DNA from: Streptomyces sp. S.PB5
GTDB taxonomy: Bacteria > Actinomycetota > Actinomycetes > Streptomycetales > Streptomycetaceae
Length of the DNA stretch: 64,000 nt
Reading direction: 5' to 3'
Assembly: GCF_030403745.1 (NCBI RefSeq)
Contig: NZ_JAQMWP010000008.1
Span: forward strand, 372,001 to 436,000
The notes under the pieces were generated by a model that was given only the letters and a program-made list of their open reading frames with translations, had not been told where the DNA came from and searched no databases. A program made the translations under genes and the position numbers. This document shows positions 57,835 through 64,000 of the stretch, one piece after another (positions within the stretch are counted from its first letter, which is position 1; each line of letters opens with the position of its first letter).

Positions 57835-58134
57835 TTACAGCTTCATCAGGCTGGCGTCGTCGACCGAGGCCGAGTGGCGGGAACGGAACAGGGACACGAT
57901 GATCGCGAGCCCGACCACGACTTCCGCGGCGGCGACGACCATCGTGAAGAACGCGATGATCTGGCCGTCGAGATTGCCGTGCATCCGGGAGAAGGCGACG
58001 AAGGCGAGGTTGCAGGCGTTGAGCATGAGCTCGACGCACATGAACACCACGATCGCGTTGCGCCTGATCAGTACACCGGTGGCGCCGATCGTGAACAACA
58101 GGGCCGCGAGGTAGAGGTAGTTGACCGGATTCAC
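57835..58134 (-). CDS. nuoK: NADH-quinone oxidoreductase subunit K
   Basis: A 99-residue three-helix subunit of standard size. The two membrane Glu are in [18 protein letters not shown] and [21 protein letters not shown] at 58134 overlaps the nuoJ stop by four bases. It is the compact form, unlike the tailed copy of the left operon. Confidence 0.96.
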   Translation of the reverse strand: MNPVNYLYLAALLFTIGATGVLIRRNAIVVFMCVELMLNACNLAFVAFSRMHGNLDGQIIAFFTMVVAAAEVVVGLAIIVSLFRSRHSASVDDASLMKL

Positions 58135-58979
58135 TTCGACGCCTCCTCGGCCCGCTTGAGGTTCGCGGGTTCGACCGCGGTGCGCTCCAGGCGCTCCTCC
58201 GCGCGCTGCTCCAGCGCCCGGAGGTCGTTGAGCGCCTCGGCCGACACATCACGGATCTGGCCGCGCTCGCGCAGCGTCTTGCTGACCGTGAGCTCGGACG
58301 GGGTGCCGTCGGGCAGCAGGCCCGCGATGTCCACGGCGTTGTGCCGGGCGTACACGCCGGGCGCCGGCAGCGGCGGTACGTGCTTGCCCTCGCGCACCCG
58401 CTCCTCGGCCAGCTCGCGCTGGGTCTTGGCCCGCTCGGTGCGCTCGCGGTGGGTGAGCACCATGGCGCCGACGGCGGCCGTGATCAGCAGGGCGCCGGTG
58501 ATCTCGAAGGCGAACACGTACTTGGTGAAGATGAGGGCGGCGAGACCCTCCACGTTGCCGTTCGCGTTCGCCTGCGCCAGGCCGTTGAACTCCGTCAGGG
58601 AGGCGTTGCCGATGCCGGCGACCAGCAGGATGCCGAAGCCCAGCCCGCACAGAAGGGCCAGCCAGCGCTGGCCCTTGATGGTCTCCTTCAGGGAGTCCGC
58701 GGCCGTGACGCCGACGAGCATCACCACGAACAGGAACAGCATCATGATCGCGCCGGTGTAGACGACGATCTGCACGACGCCCAGGAAGTAGGCGCCGTTG
58801 GCGAGGTAGAACACCGCAAGGATGATCATGGTCCCGGCGAGACAGAGCGCGCTGTGCACGGCCTTCTTCATGAAGACGGTGCACAGGGCGCCGATCACCG
58901 CGACGGTGCCGAGCACCCAGAACTGGAAGGCCTCGCCGGTGGAGGTGGAGTACGCGGCGAGCTGCGCGGGCGCGGTCAT
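58131..58979 (-). CDS. nuoJ: NADH-quinone oxidoreductase subunit J
   Basis: A 282-residue protein. Five helices occupy residues 18-185, with [53 protein letters not shown] as the core. From about residue 190 the tail is Arg/Glu-rich and likely helical ([22 protein letters not shown]), about 95 residues beyond a minimal NuoJ. ATG at 58979 overlaps the nuoI stop (ATGA). Confidence 0.94.
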   Translation of the reverse strand: MTAPAQLAAYSTSTGEAFQFWVLGTVAVIGALCTVFMKKAVHSALCLAGTMIILAVFYLANGAYFLGVVQIVVYTGAIMMLFLFVVMLVGVTAADSLKETIKGQRWLALLCGLGFGILLVAGIGNASLTEFNGLAQANANGNVEGLAALIFTKYVFAFEITGALLITAAVGAMVLTHRERTERAKTQRELAEERVREGKHVPPLPAPGVYARHNAVDIAGLLPDGTPSELTVSKTLRERGQIRDVSAEALNDLRALEQRAEERLERTAVEPANLKRAEEASK

Positions 58980-59626
58980 CGGCCGATCACCTTCTCCGAC
59001 GCCGGCTCGTCCGGGCCGAAGGTGGACGCGGCCTCCTGGACCACCTCGCCCTTGGAGACGGCGACTTGCTGGACGGTGCCGGGCGCGGCCTCCGTCACCA
59101 GCCCCCGGTAGTAGTCCTGCTCGTCGGTCCCCGGGTAGATCGCGTGCGGGGAGTCGACCATGCCGTCTTCCAGACCGGCGAGCAGTTGCTCCTTGGTGTA
59201 GATCAGGTTCGCGCGGCTGGAGTCGGCGAGCTCGAACTCGTTGGTCATCGTCAACGCGCGCGTGGGGCACGCCTCGATGCACAGACCGCACAGGATGCAG
59301 CGGGCGTAGTTGATCTGGTAGACGCGCCCGTACCGCTCGCCCGGCGAGTAGCGCTCCTCGTCGGTGTTGTCCGCGCCCTCGACGTAGATCGCGTCGGCGG
59401 GGCAGGCCCAGGCGCACAGCTCGCAGCCGACGCACTTCTCCAGGCCGTCCGGATGGCGGTTGAGCTGGTGCCGTCCGTGGAAACGGGGAGCGGTGGTCTT
59501 CTCCTGCTCCGGGTACTGCTCGGTCAGCCGCTTCTTGAACATGGCCTTGAAGGTCACGCCGAAGCCGGCCACGGGGTTCTGGAAGCCAGGCTTTGTCTGC
59601 CCGGACTCCTTGGGCTCCTCAGCCAT
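58976..59626 (-). CDS. nuoI: NADH-quinone oxidoreductase subunit I (two 4Fe-4S)
   Basis: A 216-residue iron-sulfur protein. Cluster motifs are Cys65/68/71/75 ([14 protein letters not shown]) and Cys110/113/116/120 ([13 protein letters not shown]). These carry electrons between NuoG and NuoB. ATG at 59626 has AAAGGAGG seven bases upstream; the upstream in-frame ATG (59662) is less likely. It overlaps the nuoH end by eight bases. The C-terminus extends about 60 residues past the second motif. Confidence 0.96.
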   Translation of the reverse strand: MAEEPKESGQTKPGFQNPVAGFGVTFKAMFKKRLTEQYPEQEKTTAPRFHGRHQLNRHPDGLEKCVGCELCAWACPADAIYVEGADNTDEERYSPGERYGRVYQINYARCILCGLCIEACPTRALTMTNEFELADSSRANLIYTKEQLLAGLEDGMVDSPHAIYPGTDEQDYYRGLVTEAAPGTVQQVAVSKGEVVQEAASTFGPDEPASEKVIGR

Positions 59627-60986
59627 CGGACGCCTCCTTTCCATCCAGAGATCCGTCGTCACTCTGAGTATTCACTCCGCCACTGACAATCAGCTCCCGC
59701 TCCCGGCGCGAACGGCGCCTGGGCACGGGCGGCAACTCCTGTCCGGGCAGCGGCGGTACGGGGAATCCGCCGGCCAGCGGGTCGAACCCGGCCGGTTCCT
59801 CGACAGGCCGCTCGGCCGTCTTCGTCTTGTCGCGGAAGATGTCGACGACGAAGGAGAGCAGCAGCAGGGCGATGACACCGCCGCCGATGTAGAGGGCGAT
59901 GTCGGCGAAGTCGTAGTTCTCGTTGCGCAGGGTCCGCACGGTCGCGACGAGCATCAGCCAGACGACGGAGACCGGGATCAGGACCTTCCAGCCGAGCTTC
60001 ATCAGCTGGTCGTAGCGGACGCGGGGAAGCGTGCCGCGCAGCCAGATGAAGAAGAACAGCAGCAGCTGGACCTTGATCACGAACCAGAGCAGCGGCCACC
60101 AGCCGTGGTTCGCGCCCTCCCAGAAGGTGCTGACCGGCCACGGGGCCCGCCAGCCGCCGAGGAAGAGCGTCACGGACACCGCCGAGACCGTCACCATGTT
60201 CACGTACTCGGCGAGCATGAACATCGCGAACTTGATCGACGAGTACTCGGTGTTGAAGCCGCCGACCAGGTCACCCTCGGACTCCGGCATGTCGAAGGGG
60301 GCGCGGTTGGTCTCGCCCACCATCGTGACGATGTAGATCACGAAGGAGACCGGCAGCAGGATGACGTACCAGCGGTCCTGCTGCGCCTCGACGATCGCCG
60401 AGGTCGACATCGAACCGGAGTAGAGGAACACCGAGGCGAACGCGGCGCCCATGGCGATCTCGTACGAGATCATCTGCGCGCAGGAGCGCAGGCCGCCGAG
60501 GAGCGGGTAGGTGGATCCGGAACTCCAGCCCGCGAGCACGATGCCGTAGATACCGACCGAGGCGACCGCGAGGATGTAGAGCATCGCGATCGGCAGGTCG
60601 GTGAGCTGCATCGCGGTGCGGTGGCCGAAGATCGAGATCTCGTTGCCGGCCGGGCCGAAGGGGATCACCGCGATCGCCATGAAGGCCGGGATGGCCGCGA
60701 CGATCGGCGCGAGGACGTAGACGACCTTGTCCGCGCGCTTGACGATGACGTCTTCCTTCAGCATCAGCTTGATGCCGTCGGCGAGCGACTGGAGCATGCC
60801 CCAGGGGCCGTGCCGGTTGGGGCCGATGCGCAGCTGCATCCAGGCGACGACCTTGCGCTCCCAGACGATGGAGAACAGCACGGTCACCATCAGGAACGCG
60901 AAGCAGAAGACGGCCTTGATGACGACGAGCCACCAGGGGTCGGTGCCGAACATCGAGAGGTCTTCCGCCGCGAGGTACGGGCTCAT
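59619..60986 (-). CDS. nuoH: NADH-quinone oxidoreductase subunit H, with C-terminal extension
   Basis: A 455-residue membrane subunit. The quinone-chamber segments are [45 protein letters not shown] and [31 protein letters not shown]. The sequence after about residue 385 is a Pro/Arg/Lys-rich hydrophilic tail ([28 protein letters not shown]). ATG at 60986 overlaps the nuoG stop by four bases. Other actinobacterial NuoH proteins have similar tails. Confidence 0.95.
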   Translation of the reverse strand: MSPYLAAEDLSMFGTDPWWLVVIKAVFCFAFLMVTVLFSIVWERKVVAWMQLRIGPNRHGPWGMLQSLADGIKLMLKEDVIVKRADKVVYVLAPIVAAIPAFMAIAVIPFGPAGNEISIFGHRTAMQLTDLPIAMLYILAVASVGIYGIVLAGWSSGSTYPLLGGLRSCAQMISYEIAMGAAFASVFLYSGSMSTSAIVEAQQDRWYVILLPVSFVIYIVTMVGETNRAPFDMPESEGDLVGGFNTEYSSIKFAMFMLAEYVNMVTVSAVSVTLFLGGWRAPWPVSTFWEGANHGWWPLLWFVIKVQLLLFFFIWLRGTLPRVRYDQLMKLGWKVLIPVSVVWLMLVATVRTLRNENYDFADIALYIGGGVIALLLLSFVVDIFRDKTKTAERPVEEPAGFDPLAGGFPVPPLPGQELPPVPRRRSRRERELIVSGGVNTQSDDGSLDGKEASDG

Positions 60987-63487
60987 GCCTCCACCTCCTT
61001 GGGGGCTTCGGCGACGAGCGTCGCCGGGCCGATGCGGACCAGGGAGCCGGGCACCACTCCGGCGTCGGAGGCGACGCCCCCGCCCGTGGAGTTCAGCGGG
61101 AGCCAGACCACACGGTCGGGCATCTCGGTGATCTGCAGCGGGAGTTCGACGGATCCGGCGGGACCGGTCACGGCGAGCACATCGCCGTCCTTGACCCCTG
61201 CCTCGGCGGCCGTGGCGGCCGACACGCGCGCGTGGGCCGCGTGTCGCGTCCCGGCGAGCGCCTCGTCACCCTCCTGGAGGCGCCCCTGGTCCAGCAGCAG
61301 CCGGTGCCCGGCGAGGACGGCCTCCCCGGCGGCCGGACGCGGCAACTGGGCCGCGGTCTCCAGCGGTTCGGTGGCCCGCGGCCCGTCCCAGGCACCGAGC
61401 CGGTCGATCTCGCCGCGCACGGTCCGCAGGTCGGGAAGACCCAGGTGTACGTCCATGGCGTCGGCCAGCATCTGCAGCACGCGCGCGTCGGTGGGCGCGA
61501 GGCGGCGGGTCATCTGGTCCGGCTTGAGGGCGGTCTCGAAGAAGCGCACCCGGCCCTCCCAGTTGAGGAAGGTGCCGGCCTTCTCGGCGACCGCGGCGAC
61601 GGGAAGGACGACGTCCGCGAGCTCGGTGACCTCGCTGGGCCGCAGCTCCAGCGACACCAGGAAGCCGGCCTCGTGAAGTGCTTCACGCGCGCGTGCCGGG
61701 TCGGGCAGGTCGGCGACCTCGACGCCTGCGACGAGAAGCGCCTGGAGTTCGCCGGTGGCGGCGGCCTCGACGATCTGTGTGGTGTCCCGGCCGTAGCGGT
61801 GCGGGAGTTCGGCGACGCCCCAGGCGGCGGCTACCTCCTCACGCGCGCGCGGGTCGGTCGCCGGACGCCCGCCCGGCAGCAGCGACGGCAGGGCACCGGC
61901 CTCGACGGCACCGCGCTCCCCTGCCCGCCGCGGGATCCACGCCAGCCGCGCGCCGGTCGCGGATGCGGCCCGTACGGCGGCCGTCAGTCCGCCCGCCACG
62001 GCGGCCAGCCGCTCGCCGACGACGATCACCGCGCCCTCGGCACGCAGCGCCTCGGAGGCCTTCGCCCCGTCCTCGTCCAGGCCGACCCCGCCCGCGAGCG
62101 CGTCCAGCCACTCGGTCTCGGTACCGGGGGCGGCGGGAAGCAGCGTGCCGCCGGCCTTCTCCAGGCCGCGCGTCGCGTGCGTGGCCAGCGAGAACACCTT
62201 CTGCCCGTGCCCCCGCCAGGCCTTGCGCAGCCTCAGGAAGACGCCGGGCGCCTCCTCCTCGGCCTCGAACCCGACCAGCAGAACGGCGGGCGCCTTCTCC
62301 AGCGCGGTGTAGGTGACGCCCGTACCGTCGAGGTCGCGGCCGCGTCCGGCGACCCGCGCGGCGAGGAAGTCGGCCTCCTCACCGCTGTGCACGCGCGTGC
62401 GGAAGTCGATGTCGTTGGTGTCGAGCGCCACGCGCGCGAACTTGCTGTACGCGTAGGCGTCCTCGATGGTGAGGCGGCCGCCGGTCAGCACGCCGGTGCG
62501 GCCGCGCGAGGCGAGCAGCCCCTGTGCGGCGATCTCCAGCGCCTCGGGCCAGGAGGCCGGGACGAGTTCGCCCTCGGGATTGCGGATCAGCGGCGTCTCC
62601 AGGCGGTCGCGCTGCTGCGCGTACCGGAAGCCGAAGCGCCCCTTGTCGCAGATCCACTCCTCGTTGACCTCGGGCTCGTTGGCCGCGAGGCGCCGCATGA
62701 CCTTGCCGCGCCGATGGTCGGTGCGGGTGGCGCAACCGCCGGAGCAGTGCTCGCACACGCTCGGCGACGACACCAGGTCGAAGGGGCGGGAGCGGAAGCG
62801 GTACGCCGCCGAGGTGAGCGCGCCCACCGGGCAGATCTGGATGGTGTTACCGGAGAAGTACGACTCGAAGGGGTCGCCCTCACCGGTGCCGACCTGCTGG
62901 AGCGCACCCCGCTCGATCAGCTCGATCATCGGGTCGCCCGCGACCTGGTTGGAGAACCGGGTGCAGCGGGCGCACAGCACGCACCGCTCGCGGTCGAGCA
63001 GCACCTGCGTGGAGATCGGCACGGGCTTCTCGTACGTCCGCTTCTTTCCTTCGAAGCGGGACTCGGCCTGGCCGTGCGACATGGCCTGGTTCTGCAGGGG
63101 GCACTCGCCGCCCTTGTCGCAGACCGGGCAGTCGAGGGGGTGGTTGATGAGGAGGAGCTCCATCACACCGTGCTGGGCCTTCTCGGCGACCGGCGAGGTG
63201 AGGTGGGTCTTCACCACCATTCCGTCGGTGCAGGTAATGGTGCAGGAGGCCATCGGCTTGCGCTGGCCCTCGACCTCGACGATGCACTGGCGGCAGGCGC
63301 CGGCCGGGTCGAGCAGAGGGTGGTCGCAAAAGCGCGGGATCTCGATGCCGAGCTGCTCGGCGGCGCGGATGACCAGGGTGCCCTTGGGCACGCTGATCTC
63401 CACACCGTCGATCGTCAGCGAGACGAGATCCTCCGGCGGGACCGCCGCCTCGCCCCCTCCCGAGGGAGCGTTGGTGGTCACCGTCAT
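60983..63487 (-). CDS. nuoG: NADH-quinone oxidoreductase subunit G
   Basis: An 834-residue peripheral-arm subunit. All cluster ligands are visible: [2Fe-2S] Cys54, 65, 68 and 82; His116, Cys120, 123 and 129; Cys169, 172, 175 and 219. The optional N7 cluster is also there as Cys245, 248, 252 and 280 (CEHCSGGC ... EWICDKG). The rest is a molybdopterin-oxidoreductase-like fold without cofactor-binding features that I can see. ATG at 63487 overlaps the nuoF stop by four bases; the long upstream frame to 63844 is a shadow. Confidence 0.95.
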   Translation of the reverse strand: MTVTTNAPSGGGEAAVPPEDLVSLTIDGVEISVPKGTLVIRAAEQLGIEIPRFCDHPLLDPAGACRQCIVEVEGQRKPMASCTITCTDGMVVKTHLTSPVAEKAQHGVMELLLINHPLDCPVCDKGGECPLQNQAMSHGQAESRFEGKKRTYEKPVPISTQVLLDRERCVLCARCTRFSNQVAGDPMIELIERGALQQVGTGEGDPFESYFSGNTIQICPVGALTSAAYRFRSRPFDLVSSPSVCEHCSGGCATRTDHRRGKVMRRLAANEPEVNEEWICDKGRFGFRYAQQRDRLETPLIRNPEGELVPASWPEALEIAAQGLLASRGRTGVLTGGRLTIEDAYAYSKFARVALDTNDIDFRTRVHSGEEADFLAARVAGRGRDLDGTGVTYTALEKAPAVLLVGFEAEEEAPGVFLRLRKAWRGHGQKVFSLATHATRGLEKAGGTLLPAAPGTETEWLDALAGGVGLDEDGAKASEALRAEGAVIVVGERLAAVAGGLTAAVRAASATGARLAWIPRRAGERGAVEAGALPSLLPGGRPATDPRAREEVAAAWGVAELPHRYGRDTTQIVEAAATGELQALLVAGVEVADLPDPARAREALHEAGFLVSLELRPSEVTELADVVLPVAAVAEKAGTFLNWEGRVRFFETALKPDQMTRRLAPTDARVLQMLADAMDVHLGLPDLRTVRGEIDRLGAWDGPRATEPLETAAQLPRPAAGEAVLAGHRLLLDQGRLQEGDEALAGTRHAAHARVSAATAAEAGVKDGDVLAVTGPAGSVELPLQITEMPDRVVWLPLNSTGGGVASDAGVVPGSLVRIGPATLVAEAPKEVEA

Positions 63488-64000
63488 GCGTTCACCTCCG
63501 TGCGGGAGTCGGCCCAGACCGTGGACTTGGCCGGGTCGAAGGGGCAGCCGCGGCCCGTGATGTGCTGCTCGTACTCCTCGCGGAAGTACTTGAGCGAGGA
63601 GAAGATCGGCGAGGCGGCGCCGTCGCCGAGGGCGCAGAAGGACTTGCCGTTGATGTTGTCGGCGATGTCGTTCAGCTTGTCGAGGTCGGACATGACGCCC
63701 TTGCCGGCCTCGATGTCGCGCAGCAACTGCACGAGCCAGTACGTGCCTTCGCGGCAGGGTGTGCACTTGCCGCAGGACTCGTGGGCGTAGAACTCGGTCC
63801 AGCGGGTGACGGCGCGGACGACGCAGGTCGTCTCGTCGAAGCACTGCAGGGCCTTGGTGCCGAGCATGGAACCCGCGGCACCGACTCCCTCGTAGTCGAG
63901 GGGGACGTCGAGGTGCTCCTCGGTGAACATCGGCGTCGAAGAGCCGCCCGGCGTCCAGAACTTGAGCCGGTGGCCCGGCCGCATGCCGCCGCTCATTTCA
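63484..64000 (-). CDS. nuoF: NADH-quinone oxidoreductase subunit F, partial (C-terminal 170 residues)
   Basis: Only the C-terminal part is in the window; the gene continues past the right edge. It carries the N3 [4Fe-4S] cluster ligands in [13 protein letters not shown] and the final Cys in [15 protein letters not shown]. The segment [28 protein letters not shown] is family-typical. The FMN- and NADH-binding half lies outside. It shows that the right-hand operon has the full NADH-oxidising module, in contrast to the left-hand one. Confidence 0.95.
   Translation of the reverse strand, partial: EMSGGMRPGHRLKFWTPGGSSTPMFTEEHLDVPLDYEGVGAAGSMLGTKALQCFDETTCVVRAVTRWTEFYAHESCGKCTPCREGTYWLVQLLRDIEAGKGVMSDLDKLNDIADNINGKSFCALGDGAASPIFSSLKYFREEYEQHITGRGCPFDPAKSTVWADSRTEVNA

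Overview
The window is high-GC actinobacterial DNA. Codon use, gene families (HxlR, DUF6082, DUF6668, PF13796-type sensor kinases, duplicated nuo loci) and many GTG starts point to Streptomyces or a close relative. From memory, the gene order matches the core-chromosome segment of S. coelicolor that runs from the SLP1 integration site to the main nuo operon, read in reverse. This is recall and was not searched.

Layout. 1-1121: the end of an integrated element (tyrosine integrase, open at the left edge) abutting a tRNA-Tyr gene, the type of target used by SLP1-like integrative elements. 1348-5269: YajQ, a GlsB/YeaQ-type membrane protein, an APC permease, a YccF protein and HtpX. 5455-16537 (minus): a second, reduced complex I operon in the order nuoA-B-C-H-I-J-K-L-M-N, with no nuoD, E, F or G. 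Its B, C and J subunits carry long low-complexity C-terminal tails. 16808-20678 (plus): two paralogous sensor kinases and one NarL/LuxR-type response regulator, divergent from that operon. 20981-23981: a two-subunit 2-oxoacid:ferredoxin oxidoreductase (korA/korB). 24036-34721: small accessory genes, including two HxlR regulators divergent from an oxidoreductase and from an MFS exporter, a RarD permease whose 3' end overlaps the exporter gene by 250 bp, a secreted M28 aminopeptidase, and a divergent DUF6668 / long disordered-protein pair. 34761-40268 (minus): an ABC-2 exporter with a LolA/RseB-like secreted protein, a secreted CHRD+DUF3455 protein, and a polyprenyl diphosphate synthase. 40477-48647: a POT peptide transporter with a CocE/NonD hydrolase, an SLT-type secreted protein under a c-di-AMP riboswitch, a HAD phosphatase, fumarylacetoacetase and an M56 peptidase. 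48648-49738: short repeats and a decayed HEAT-repeat gene. 49739-52555: RecQ helicase and a small secreted protein. 52633 to the right edge (minus): the 3' part of the canonical nuo operon, nuoF (partial)-G-H-I-J-K-L-M-N.

How it fits together. Both nuo clusters encode proton-pumping membrane arms. Only the right-hand one shows the NADH-oxidising subunits (F, G). The left-hand one lacks an electron-input module and the quinone-site subunit NuoD, and lies about 4.8 kb from the ferredoxin-reducing korAB pair with a two-component system between. A ferredoxin-fed or subunit-sharing second complex is an attractive but untested reading. The polyprenyl diphosphate synthase would supply the menaquinone side chain used by either complex.
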